Source of the DNA: DASXBA01 sp046729895
GTDB taxonomy: Bacteria; Actinomycetota; Thermoleophilia; Solirubrobacterales; Thermoleophilaceae
NCBI GenBank assembly: GCA_046729895.1
Contig: JBKPHP010000050.1
Span: 1 to 42,811 of the forward strand
Reading direction: 5' to 3'
DNA: 42,811 nucleotides
Below the pieces are notes generated by a model that saw only the letters and a program-made list of their open reading frames with translations, was not told the DNA's origin and did no database searches. Shown piece by piece: positions 8,988 through 16,560 of the stretch; the stretch's first letter is position 1; the number at the start of each line of letters is the position of its first letter. The translations under genes were made by a program, and so were the position numbers.

Positions 8988-8993
8988 CTGAAT

Positions 8994-8999
8994 TAGGCT
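8994..8999 (+). promoter_or_regulatory. Candidate -10 element TAGGCT before proC
   Basis: TAGGCT fits the actinobacterial -10 pattern TANNNT and ends 9 bases before the proC ATG, so a transcript from it would be almost leaderless. No convincing -35 is visible. Confidence 0.4.
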
Positions 9000-9008
9000 T
9001 CCGCTCCG

Positions 9009-9767
9009 ATGCGAATCGGGTTCATCGGCGCCGGCAACATGGGCTCAGCGCTTGCGCGGGGGCTCGGCGTGCCGGTCATCGTTTCCGATGTGGCGCACGA
9101 GAAGGCCGCTGCGCTGGCGCAGGACAGCGGCGGTGAGGCCGTGGCGTCCAATGCCGAGGTGGCCGAGCGCTCCGACGTGCTCGTCCTCTGTCACAAGCCC
9201 GCCCAGCTCGACCAGGTCGCGGAGCAGGTGGGCGGCAGTGCGAAGGTGGTCGTGACCATCCTGGCGGCGACCACCACGGCCGAGGTGGAGGAGCGCTATC
9301 CGGGCGTGCCCGTCTACCGGTTCATCCCGAACATCCCGGCCGAGGTAGGACGCGGGGTGCTGTGCTACACGCCCGGCTCTCGGGCGGCGGAGGGCCCCGA
9401 GCGAGAGATCCTGGACCTGTTCTCGCGTGCCGGCCTGGTGATGCCGCTCGCTGACGAGGCGTTGCTCGAGCCCGCGATGGCGCTAATGAGCTGCGGACCG
9501 GCTTTCATGGGGCTGGTTGCGGAATCGCTCGTCGACGCGGGCGTGCACCACGGGCTGGCCCGTGAGGACGCGGCACGCATGATCACCGAAACCATGGCCG
9601 GGACCGCGGAGTACTTGAAGGCACATGGTCTCGACACGGAGGCGCTCCGCGAGAAGGTGGCCACGCCGGGCGGCGTCACCGAGCGCGGGCTGATGAAGCT
9701 CGAGGAGGGGGCCATGCGGGCCGTGCTCCGCCTGGCCGTGGACACCGTCGTGGAGGCGACGAAGTGA
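9009..9767 (+). CDS. proC: Pyrroline-5-carboxylate reductase
   Basis: ProC reduces pyrroline-5-carboxylate to proline with NAD(P)H. The 252-aa protein opens with the Rossmann motif MRIGFIGAGNMGSALARGL. The C-terminal dimerisation domain carries MALMSCGPAFMGLVAESLVDAGVHHGL in pieces typical of the family, plus VATPGGVTERGLMKLEEGAMR. The ATG at 9009 is the first codon of the conserved N-terminus. It overlaps yggT by four bases (GTGA at 9764-9767). Confidence 0.96.
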   Translation: MRIGFIGAGNMGSALARGLGVPVIVSDVAHEKAAALAQDSGGEAVASNAEVAERSDVLVLCHKPAQLDQVAEQVGGSAKVVVTILAATTTAEVEERYPGVPVYRFIPNIPAEVGRGVLCYTPGSRAAEGPEREILDLFSRAGLVMPLADEALLEPAMALMSCGPAFMGLVAESLVDAGVHHGLAREDAARMITETMAGTAEYLKAHGLDTEALREKVATPGGVTERGLMKLEEGAMRAVLRLAVDTVVEATK

Positions 9768-10069
9768 CGCTGGTGCTTGCGGTCACGCGGGACGATGTCG
9801 CCAACTACATCAACACTCTGGTGCTCCTCTACCTGGTCCTGATCTTCATCAGGGTCATCATGAGCTGGTTGCCCCGCATGCCGTACAACCGCTACCTCGA
9901 CATGGCGCTCAACTTCGTACGGGACGTCACGGACCCCTATCTCAACCTCTTTCGCCGTTTCATGCCGCCCGTGCGATTGGGCCCGGGGGCGCTGGACCTG
10001 AGCCCGATCGTGGCGATATTCGTGCTGATCATCGTCCGCTCGCTCGTCGTCAGCGCGATTCAAAGCTGA
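9764..10069 (+). CDS. YggT-family membrane protein
   Basis: A 101-aa integral membrane protein of the YggT (CCB3/YlmG) family with two hydrophobic segments, about residues 13-35 and 80-100. The loop between them holds the conserved DVTDPYLNLFRRFMPP. YggT/YlmG proteins sit near sepF in many genomes and are linked to membrane organisation and division; the molecular function is not settled. It follows proC with a four-base overlap and precedes lspA by 3 bases. Confidence 0.9.
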   Translation: MTLVLAVTRDDVANYINTLVLLYLVLIFIRVIMSWLPRMPYNRYLDMALNFVRDVTDPYLNLFRRFMPPVRLGPGALDLSPIVAIFVLIIVRSLVVSAIQS

Positions 10070-10072
10070 GCC

Positions 10073-10549
10073 TTGATGGACCCACGGCTTGCGGGCGTGG
10101 CGCGTGCCGTCGCGACGGCGGGCGTCGTGGTCGCGGTCGACCAGGCCAGCAAGCAGGCGGTCGTGAGCTCCCTCGAGCGCGGCGAGCAGGTGAACGTGTT
10201 CTTCGGCCTCGACCTCACGAACACCCGCAACACCGGCGTTGCGTTCGGGGCCCTCCAGGGTGGCGGCCTGCTGGTGGCCGTCCTGATCGGATTGGCCCTG
10301 GCCCTCGTGATCGGCTACTTCGCCCTCCACGCCGACCGGGCGTGGCTCTGGCTGCCGGTGGGCCTGCTGGTCGGGGGCGCGCTTGGCAACCTCGCGGACA
10401 GGGCACGCGAAGGCGCGGTCATCGACTTCATAGACCCGGTCGCCTGGCCGGCCTTCAACCTTGCGGACGCGGCGATCGTGATCGGTGTGCTCGCGCTGCT
10501 CTACGTCCTCGAGGGCCGTCGCGGTGACGATAGAGCCGAGACAGGGTAG
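10073..10549 (+). CDS. lspA: Lipoprotein signal peptidase (signal peptidase II)
   Basis: LspA cleaves signal peptides from diacylglyceryl-modified prolipoproteins in the membrane. The protein is about 158 aa with four predicted membrane segments. Conserved regions are DQASKQAV near the N-terminus, NTRNTGVAFG, GGALGNLADR with DFIDP, and FNLADAAIVIG; the two catalytic aspartates lie in the last two motifs. Translation may start at TTG 10073 or at ATG 10076, one codon later. A patatin gene separates it from rluD, which often lies directly after lspA. Confidence 0.95.
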   Translation: MMDPRLAGVARAVATAGVVVAVDQASKQAVVSSLERGEQVNVFFGLDLTNTRNTGVAFGALQGGGLLVAVLIGLALALVIGYFALHADRAWLWLPVGLLVGGALGNLADRAREGAVIDFIDPVAWPAFNLADAAIVIGVLALLYVLEGRRGDDRAETG

Positions 10550-10570
10550 CTTCCGCGAGCGGCCCCCGGC

Positions 10571-11848
10571 GTGAACGAAGCAGCCTCTCAGCCCAAGCGC
10601 GTAGACACGCATCCCGACCCGAAGAAGCTGGCCGAGCTCCACGAGGCCAAGGACGGGGCCGGGCGGGAGAGAGCCGAGTGGCTCTACCGCCCCAAGGCGA
10701 AGCGCGAGCGCCGCGGGTACGCGCTCTGCCTCTCGGGCGGCGGATACCGCGCCATGCTCTTCCACCTGGGCTCGCTGACCCGCCTCAACGAGCTCGGCGT
10801 CCTCGCGCGCATGGACACGATCACCTCCGTCTCGGGCGGAAGCCTCATGTCGGGCTTCCTGACGCTCGTGCCCGATTGGCCGGAGCACGGCGTTATCCCG
10901 CACTGGCAGCAGCGGGTCATCGATCCGGTCCGGAAGCTCGCGCGACATAACATCCGGACCCCGGCCGTGCTGAAGTCGCTCTGGCGCCTGCCGCCGCTGG
11001 AGAAGGACACGGAGCTGCTCGAGAGCCGCTACAGCAAGTGCGTCCAGGGCCGGCTCAACGAGCTCGGCCCGCCGTTGCCCCGACTCGTATTCTGCGCCAC
11101 CGACCTGGCCTTCGGCGTCAACTGGCAGTCCGAACGGGGATTCGTCGGCGACTACGAGACCGGCTACTGCACGGATTCGGGCTGGACCGTCGCGCGCGCC
11201 GTTGCGGCCTCGTCGGCCTTCCCGCCGGTCTTCCAGCCGTTGAGGCCGGGGATCGATCCGGGCAGGCTCAGCTGGGGCAAGTACAACCAGCCCGATCGCG
11301 ACGAGCTGATCCGCGGCCTCGGCCTCTCCGACGGAGGGGTATACGACAACATGGGGCTCGAGCCCGTGTGGAAGAGTCACAAGCTCCTCCTGGTCTCCGA
11401 TGGCGGCGGCACCTTCGATCCGCGCCCCGATCGCGGGCTACTCAGCCGCTTCGGCCGCTACATCAGCGTCGTGGAGGATCAGGCAGAGGCGGTCCGCAAG
11501 CGCTGGCTGATCGCGGGCTACCTCGACAAGGAGCTCGAGGGCACCTACTGGGGGATCGGCTCCTCGCCGTCCAGCTATGACCCGAAGCGCAAGATCTACG
11601 ACAAGCAGCTCACGGCCCACCTGATCGCCAAGGTCCGCACCGACCTCGACGCCTTTCGCGAGGGCGAGCAGGAGGTCCTCGTCAACCACGGCTACCTGCT
11701 CGCGGACGCGGCGATCGCCAAGTACGCCCCCGGGCTGGCGACCGCCAAGGCGGCGTGCGCTCCTCCCTACGAGAAGCTGCTCGACCCACAGGAAGCGCGA
11801 AACGCCCTCAAGCACAGCAGCAGGCGCACCCTCTGCGGCCGCTGGTGA
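10571..11848 (+). CDS. Patatin-like phospholipase family protein
   Basis: A 425-aa putative acyl hydrolase. The oxyanion-hole motif is SGGGYRA (55-61), the nucleophile motif is SVSGGS (Ser88), and the catalytic Asp is in LSDGGVYDNMGLEPV. Ser replaces the first Gly of the usual GxSxG. No signal peptide or membrane segment is apparent, so it is probably cytosolic or peripheral. The start is GTG 10571, and the stop overlaps the rluD GTG as GTGA (11845-11848), which makes it part of the lspA-rluD transcript. Substrate unknown; a membrane phospholipid is the family expectation. Confidence 0.85.
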   Translation: MNEAASQPKRVDTHPDPKKLAELHEAKDGAGRERAEWLYRPKAKRERRGYALCLSGGGYRAMLFHLGSLTRLNELGVLARMDTITSVSGGSLMSGFLTLVPDWPEHGVIPHWQQRVIDPVRKLARHNIRTPAVLKSLWRLPPLEKDTELLESRYSKCVQGRLNELGPPLPRLVFCATDLAFGVNWQSERGFVGDYETGYCTDSGWTVARAVAASSAFPPVFQPLRPGIDPGRLSWGKYNQPDRDELIRGLGLSDGGVYDNMGLEPVWKSHKLLLVSDGGGTFDPRPDRGLLSRFGRYISVVEDQAEAVRKRWLIAGYLDKELEGTYWGIGSSPSSYDPKRKIYDKQLTAHLIAKVRTDLDAFREGEQEVLVNHGYLLADAAIAKYAPGLATAKAACAPPYEKLLDPQEARNALKHSSRRTLCGRW

Positions 11849-12774
11849 CGATCGAGCTCAGGGCGTCCGAGGAGCACGACGGCGCACGCCTGGACGCGGT
11901 GCTTGCGACGCGGCCGGAGGTGGGATCGCGCGCTCGCGCCCAGCGGCTGATCGACGCCGGCGCGGTGACGGTCGACGGCCGCCTGCAGCCCAAGAGCTGG
12001 CGGCTGTCAGCGGGGGAGCTCGTGGCGGCCGAGCTCGAAGAAGAGTCTGTTGGCGAGCCGCCCGCCTCCTTCGAGGTCGTCTACGAGGACGAGCACCTGA
12101 TGGTGGTGGACAAGCCCGCGGGCGTAGTGACGCATCCCGCCCGTGGACATCGGGGTTCCACGCTGGCGGAGTCGCTCGCCGCCCGCGGCGCCGCCGGAGG
12201 CCCCGATCTCGAACGCCCCGGCATCGTGCACCGCCTGGATCGCGACACCTCGGGCCTCCTGATCGTGGCGCGCTCCGAGGAAGCCCACACGGCGTTGCGG
12301 AAGATGATCCGGGCCCGCGACGTCCGGCGCGAATACCTGGCTCTCGTGGACGGTCACCCCGATGCCGAGAGCGGAACCATCGACGCCCCGCTCGGCCGGG
12401 ACCGCGCGAGGCGGACCGTGGTGTCAACGCGCACCGACCGGCCGCGGGGGGCCGTCACGCACTTCAGCGTGGTGGAGCGCCTGCCACAGACGGCGTTGCT
12501 GCGGGTACGGCTCGAGACGGGCCGCACCCACCAGATCCGCGCCCATCTCGCCGCCATCGGCCATCCGATCTGCGGCGACCGCGCCTATGGCGGCCGGGAG
12601 TGCGGCAGGCGGCTCGGGCTGGAACGCCAATTCCTGCACAGTGCGGGGGTGATGTTTAGGCACCCTTTCAGCGGGGAATGGGTGCACTGCGAGTCCAAAC
12701 CACCCGCGGACCTGCGTCGTGCGCTCGATGTGGAGAAGCGGGAGCCAGTCTCCGGAGGGCCAGACGGGGACTGA
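11845..12774 (+). CDS. rluD: RluA/RluD-family pseudouridine synthase
   Basis: A 309-aa pseudouridine synthase with an N-terminal S4 RNA-binding domain (roughly residues 14-70, RLDAVLATRPEVGSRARAQR) and a catalytic domain whose Asp is in GIVHRLDRDTSGLLIVAR. RTHQIRAHLAAIGHPICGD is also characteristic. The likely substrate is 23S rRNA (RluD sites), but family assignment alone cannot distinguish it from RluA or RluC. The GTG at 11845 overlaps the patatin stop. A strong terminator-like hairpin follows at 12784-12807. Confidence 0.92.
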   Translation: MTIELRASEEHDGARLDAVLATRPEVGSRARAQRLIDAGAVTVDGRLQPKSWRLSAGELVAAELEEESVGEPPASFEVVYEDEHLMVVDKPAGVVTHPARGHRGSTLAESLAARGAAGGPDLERPGIVHRLDRDTSGLLIVARSEEAHTALRKMIRARDVRREYLALVDGHPDAESGTIDAPLGRDRARRTVVSTRTDRPRGAVTHFSVVERLPQTALLRVRLETGRTHQIRAHLAAIGHPICGDRAYGGRECGRRLGLERQFLHSAGVMFRHPFSGEWVHCESKPPADLRRALDVEKREPVSGGPDGD

Positions 12775-12783
12775 GACATAGAG

Positions 12784-12817
12784 CGAGGCGGCTTCCGAGC
12801 CGCCTCGTTCGTCGTTT
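12784..12817 (+). terminator. Intrinsic-type terminator after rluD
   Basis: CGAGGCGGC and GCCGCCTCG form a perfect 9-bp stem around a 6-nt loop (12784-12807), followed by TTCGTCGTTTT. It ends the transcript before the ribosomal protein operon. Confidence 0.8.
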
Positions 12818-13034
12818 TGGGACCACCGGAGGTAGGGGAAGGGAGGACCGGCCCCACTCGCTTGGAACGCACACGGCGGGAAAAACTTGCGGTCCCTATC
12901 CTTGCGCCCCGGAAACGCGAGCGACCCCGCCCACAGCCGGCGCGGCCCTGCCCGGCACGATCGCCCGAACGGGGCGACTACCGGGTCCGCGCGGCGGTGG
13001 CCGGGACGACCGAACGACAGAAGGGAAGCACACC
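12818..13034 (+). other. rpsB leader region
   Basis: A non-coding stretch of about 217 bp between the terminator and rpsB. A -10-like TATCCT lies at 12897-12902, but no -35 is visible at a normal distance. If it is used, the rpsB leader is about 125 nt long. A purine-rich ribosome-binding site (GAAGGGAAG, about 13020-13028) precedes the GTG. I see no recognisable riboswitch. Confidence 0.4.
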
Positions 13035-13949
13035 GTGGCACACGAGGTCACACTCAAGGAGCTGCTGGAGGCCGGCGTCCACTTCGGCCACCAGACCCGC
13101 CGCTGGAACCCGAAGATGCGGCGCTACATCTTCGGCGAGCGGGCCGGCATCCACATCATCGACCTGCAGCAGACCGAGCGGCTGCTTCGCGAGGCCCAGC
13201 AGTTCGCGGGCGAGCTGGCCGGACGCGGCGGCACCGTCCTGTTCGTGGGGACGAAGAAGCAAGCGCGCGACACGATCGAGGAGGCCGCCAAGAGCTCCGC
13301 CATGCCGTACGTGCACCAGCGCTGGCTGGGGGGCTTGCTGACGAACTTCCAGACCATCTCCAAGCGAATCAAGCGGCTCCACGAGCTGAGCGACTGGACC
13401 GAGAGCGGCACGCTCGAGCTGCTGCCGACGCGGGAGCGAATAGCGGCCGAAAGCGAGCGCGACAAGCTTGAGGTCAACCTCGGAGGCGTGCGCGACATGC
13501 AGCGCGTGCCGGACGCCGTGTTCGTGGTGGACCTCAAGACCGAGGAGATCGCCCTGCGGGAAGCCGCACGGCTGAAGATCCCGATCATCGGCCTCGTCGA
13601 CACCAACTGCGACCCGGACCCGGTCGACTTCGTGATTCCTGGGAACGACGACGCCATCCGCTCCTGCAAGCTGATCATCGAGGCGATCGCGGGGGAGGTG
13701 GCCGAGAAGGCGGCTCGCTTCCGGCGGGAGGAGGAGCGGGCGCGGCTCGAGCGCGAGGAGCAGGAGCGCCGCGAGGCCGAGGAGCGCGCCAGGCGTGAGG
13801 CCGAGGAGCAGGAGCGCCGCGAGGCCGAGGAGCGCGCCAGGCGCGAGGCCGAGGAAGCCGGCTTCTCACCGGACGAGCCGGCTACTCCGGCACCGGCCGC
13901 GGCGGCGCCGCGCGAGCGCCGCACCTTCGACCCCGACGAGGAGACCTGA
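13035..13949 (+). CDS. rpsB: 30S ribosomal protein S2 with charged C-terminal extension
   Basis: The protein starts AHEVTLKELLEAGVHFGHQ after a GTG at 13035, which is the family N-terminus; an upstream in-frame reading is rejected. The core ends near FVIPGNDDAIRSCKLIIEAI. At 304 aa it is longer than the roughly 230-260 aa usual for S2. The extra C-terminus is a highly charged Glu/Arg/Ala helix of about 45 residues, followed by a Pro/Ala-rich and acidic tail. The helix is encoded partly by a 48-bp tandem duplication (13755-13850). Extended S2 tails occur in actinobacteria; their function is unknown. The stop overlaps tsf by one base (TGATG). Confidence 0.96.
   Translation: MAHEVTLKELLEAGVHFGHQTRRWNPKMRRYIFGERAGIHIIDLQQTERLLREAQQFAGELAGRGGTVLFVGTKKQARDTIEEAAKSSAMPYVHQRWLGGLLTNFQTISKRIKRLHELSDWTESGTLELLPTRERIAAESERDKLEVNLGGVRDMQRVPDAVFVVDLKTEEIALREAARLKIPIIGLVDTNCDPDPVDFVIPGNDDAIRSCKLIIEAIAGEVAEKAARFRREEERARLEREEQERREAEERARREAEEQERREAEERARREAEEAGFSPDEPATPAPAAAAPRERRTFDPDEET
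13755..13850 (+). repeat. 48-bp tandem duplication inside rpsB
   Basis: Two adjacent 48-bp units (13755-13802 and 13803-13850) differ by one silent base (CGT versus CGC). Each encodes EEQERREAEERARREA, a 16-residue charged helical unit, and a third partial unit follows. Confidence 0.9.
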
Positions 13950-14551
13950 TGGCATCGACCGAGGACGTCAAGACGCTTCGAAGACGTACGGGCTCAGGGA
14001 TCATGGACATTCGGGAGGCCCTCGACGAGGCCGAGGGGGACCTCGAGAAGGCCCAGGAGATCCTCCGCATCAAGGGCCACGCGCAGGCCGCGAAGCGCGG
14101 GGGCAGGGCGGCCGGGGAGGGCGTCATTGCGAGCTACGTGCACGCCGGGGATCAGATCGGCGTGCTCGTGGAGGTCAACTCCGAAACCGATTTCGTGGCT
14201 CGCAGCGGCAAGTTCCAGGCGTTCGCGCGCGAGGTGGCCCTGCACGTGGCCGCCGCCGCCCCGTTGTACGTGTCCGAGGAGGACATCCCGGACGAGGACC
14301 GCGAGCGCGAGATGCGGATCTTCCGGGAGCAGGCTGCCGCCGACGGCAAGCCCGAGGACGTGCAGGAGAGGATCGCCGAGGGCCGAATGCGCAAGTGGCT
14401 CGAGGAGGTCGTGCTGCTCAACCAGAAGCACGTGAACGAGGAGAAGCACGAGACCAAGACCATCGAGGAGCTCCGGGCCGAGGTCGCAGCCGCGACGGGC
14501 GAGAACGTCGTCATCCGGCGCTTCGTGCGCTTCCAGGTCGGGGAGGAGTAG
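13949..14551 (+). CDS. tsf: Translation elongation factor Ts
   Basis: EF-Ts recycles EF-Tu by exchanging GDP for GTP. The 200-aa protein has the N-terminal UBA-like domain with RRRTGSGIMDIREALDEAEGD, then the core with GVLVEVNSETDFVARSGKF, which contains the EF-Tu-contacting TDFVA. It is a short form compared with E. coli (283 aa), lacking part of the second core subdomain, as in several other phyla. It sits in the usual rpsB-tsf-pyrH order. The pyrH start region after it is irregular. Confidence 0.95.
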   Translation: MASTEDVKTLRRRTGSGIMDIREALDEAEGDLEKAQEILRIKGHAQAAKRGGRAAGEGVIASYVHAGDQIGVLVEVNSETDFVARSGKFQAFAREVALHVAAAAPLYVSEEDIPDEDREREMRIFREQAAADGKPEDVQERIAEGRMRKWLEEVVLLNQKHVNEEKHETKTIEELRAEVAAATGENVVIRRFVRFQVGEE

Positions 14552-14565
14552 GACGCCGTCGCAGG

Positions 14566-15284
14566 ATGGACAACCGGCATTCCGCCGCGTCCTACTCAAG
14601 CTGTCGGGCGAGGCGCTCATGGGCGACCTCGAGTACGGGGCGAACCCAGGCCGCATCGCGGCCATCGCCAAGGCCGTCCAGACCGTGGTGGAGCGCGGCG
14701 TGGAGGTGGCGATCGTGGTGGGCGGCGGCAACATATACCGCGGCCTGAAGGGCGCCGCGGCGGGCATGGACAGGGCCATGGGCGACTACATGGGCATGCT
14801 CGCCACCGTGCTCAACGCTCTTGCCCTGCAGGACGCGCTCGAGAAGCTGGGCGCGGACACTCGCGTGCAGTCCGCGATCACCATCTCCGAAGTCGCGGAG
14901 CCCTACATCCGCCGGCGCGCGATCCGCCATCTGGAGAAGGGGCGGGTCGTCATCTTCGCCGCCGGCACTGGAAACTCGTTCTTCACCACCGACACCGCCG
15001 CGGCTCTGCGGGCGCTCGAGATCCACGCGGAGGCGATCCTGATGGCCAAGAACCACGTGGAGGGGGTCTACAGCGCCGACCCACGCGAGCACCCCGACGC
15101 CGAGTTCATCGAGGCCATCACCCACCGCGAGGCGATCGAGCGGCGGCTGGCGGTCATGGACTCCACGGCTCTGTCTCTCTGCATGGACAACGGCCTGCCG
15201 ATCTACGTCTTCAACATGGACGACGAGCGCAACATCGACCGGATAGTGTCCGGCGAGCGGGTCGGGACGGTAGTGAGCACGTGA
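14566..15284 (+). CDS. pyrH: UMP kinase, 5' end apparently frameshifted
   Basis: PyrH phosphorylates UMP to UDP. The amino-acid-kinase fold is clear: FRRVLLKLSGEALMG with the ATP-binding Lys, VVGGGNIYRG, AAGTGNSFFTTDTAAALRALE and VYSADP. The start is the problem. The in-frame reading that encodes FRRVLLKLSGEALMG has no ATG, GTG or TTG back to the tsf stop. The first in-frame ATG (14619) would cut off the catalytic KLSGE strand. An ATG at 14566 sits at the right place but in another frame; a single missing base after ATGGA would restore a normal start (Met-x-Gln-Pro-Ala-Phe-Arg-Arg). The coordinates therefore span a one-base discontinuity. The cause may be a sequencing error or a true mutation with unusual initiation (for example ACG at 14553). 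Confidence 0.9.
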
Positions 15285-15318
15285 GGAACGGCGACCTTGA
15301 ATACTCACGCTACCCGCG

Positions 15319-15885
15319 ATGAACGATGTGATTAAGGACTTTCTCGACGAGGCCGCCACCCGGATGGCGAAGTCCGTCGAGGCCACACGAAACGAGCTCG
15401 CGACCGTGCGCACAGGCCGCGCCTCGCCTCACCTGCTCGATCGAATCCAGGTCGACTACTACGGGGCCCAGACGCCGCTGAAGCAGCTCGCCCAGGTGTC
15501 GGCGACCGAGGCGCGCCTGCTGACGGTCACCCCCTACGACAAGAACTCGATCAAGACGATCGAGAAGGCCATCATGGAGTCGGACGTCGGGTTGACGCCC
15601 TCGAACGACGGCAACGTGATCCGCCTGACGATTCCCGAGCTGACCGAGGAGCGCCGCAAGGAGCTCGTCAAGGTGGTGCACGGGATCGCCGAGCAGGGCC
15701 GCGTGGGTGTCCGCAACATCCGCCGCGACGTCATGCACGACCTGCGTGAGCTCAAGAGCGAGGGCGAGGTTGGCTCCGACGACGAGCACCGCGCCGAGAC
15801 CGAGCTCCAGAAGCTCACGGACACGCGCGTCGGCGAGATCGACAAGCTGCTGGCCGGCAAAGAGGAAGAAATACTCGAGGTGTGA
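15319..15885 (+). CDS. frr: Ribosome recycling factor
   Basis: RRF, together with EF-G, splits post-termination ribosomes. The 188-aa length is normal, and the family segments RTGRASPHLLDRIQVDYYG, QVSATEARLLTVTPYDK and GVRNIRRDVMHDLRELK are intact. It starts with ATG at 15319, 34 bases after pyrH. The stop overlaps uppS (GTGTGA, 15880-15885). Confidence 0.97.
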   Translation: MNDVIKDFLDEAATRMAKSVEATRNELATVRTGRASPHLLDRIQVDYYGAQTPLKQLAQVSATEARLLTVTPYDKNSIKTIEKAIMESDVGLTPSNDGNVIRLTIPELTEERRKELVKVVHGIAEQGRVGVRNIRRDVMHDLRELKSEGEVGSDDEHRAETELQKLTDTRVGEIDKLLAGKEEEILEV

Positions 15886-16556
15886 CGGCCTCCGCCGCGG
15901 CTCGCTACGTCGCGATCATCACGGACGGCAACGGCCGCTGGGCCAGAGAGCGGAAGCTCCCGGTGATCGAGGGCCACCGGGCCGGAGCCGACATCGTCAA
16001 GGCGCGGCTGCGCGACGCCGTGGAGTTCGGCATCTCCGAGCTGACGGTCTACTCGTTCTCCACCGAGAACTGGACGCGGCCGAAGGCGGAGGTGGACGGG
16101 CTGATGGCGATGTTCGCGGAGCGGATCGACCGGGAGACCCCCGAGCTCGCCGAGGAGGGCGTGCGGATGCGCTTCATCGGGCGTCGCGAGCGAATCGCCC
16201 CGGAGCTCCAGGAGCGGATGGACTGGGCAGAGCGCGTGACCGGGGACAACGACCGCATCACGCTGTTCGTGGCGTTCAACTACGGGGGACGGGCGGAGAT
16301 CGTCGACGCTGCGCGAACGTTTGCGGGGGGCACCGAGGATGACTTCCGCAGGCACCTGTACGCACCCGATATGCACGACCCCGACCTGCTGATCCGAACG
16401 AGCGGCGAGCGTCGCATCTCCAACTACCTGCTATGGCAGGTCGCCTACTCGGAGTTCGTGTTCCGGGATGAGCTGTGGCCGGACTTCTCGCGCGAGGCGT
16501 TCCTGCAGTCGCTCGAGGAGTTCGCCGCGCGCCGGCGCCGCTTCGGAGCGCGCTGA
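15882..16556 (+). CDS. uppS: Isoprenyl transferase (undecaprenyl diphosphate synthase type)
   Basis: A cis-prenyltransferase that elongates farnesyl diphosphate to the carrier lipid for cell-wall synthesis. The catalytic Asp is in ITDGNGRWA (residues 13-21); the usual IMDGNGRWA has Met where this protein has Thr. GHRAGAD, SFSTENWTRP and the C-terminal DLLIRTSGERRISNYLLWQ are conserved. Length is 224 aa, with GTG at 15882. Chain length cannot be read from the sequence, and actinobacteria can make shorter products. It precedes cdsA by four bases, as in the common uppS-cdsA pair. Confidence 0.95.
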   Translation: MTASAAARYVAIITDGNGRWARERKLPVIEGHRAGADIVKARLRDAVEFGISELTVYSFSTENWTRPKAEVDGLMAMFAERIDRETPELAEEGVRMRFIGRRERIAPELQERMDWAERVTGDNDRITLFVAFNYGGRAEIVDAARTFAGGTEDDFRRHLYAPDMHDPDLLIRTSGERRISNYLLWQVAYSEFVFRDELWPDFSREAFLQSLEEFAARRRRFGAR

Positions 16557-16560
16557 CGCC

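Noticed and set aside
9365..11380. Long reverse-strand open frame (671 codons) across proC-patatin
   Set aside because: It is antisense to four well-recognised genes and has no family motifs. High GC at third positions opens such frames.
12862..12902. TTGGAA plus TATCCT as the rpsB promoter
   Set aside because: The spacing is 29 bp. Only the TATCCT is mentioned, with low confidence.
13795..14748. Forward open frame of 317 codons through tsf into pyrH
   Set aside because: Out of frame with both genes and Arg/Gly-rich. Its only use is that it contains ATG 14566, the likely original pyrH start.
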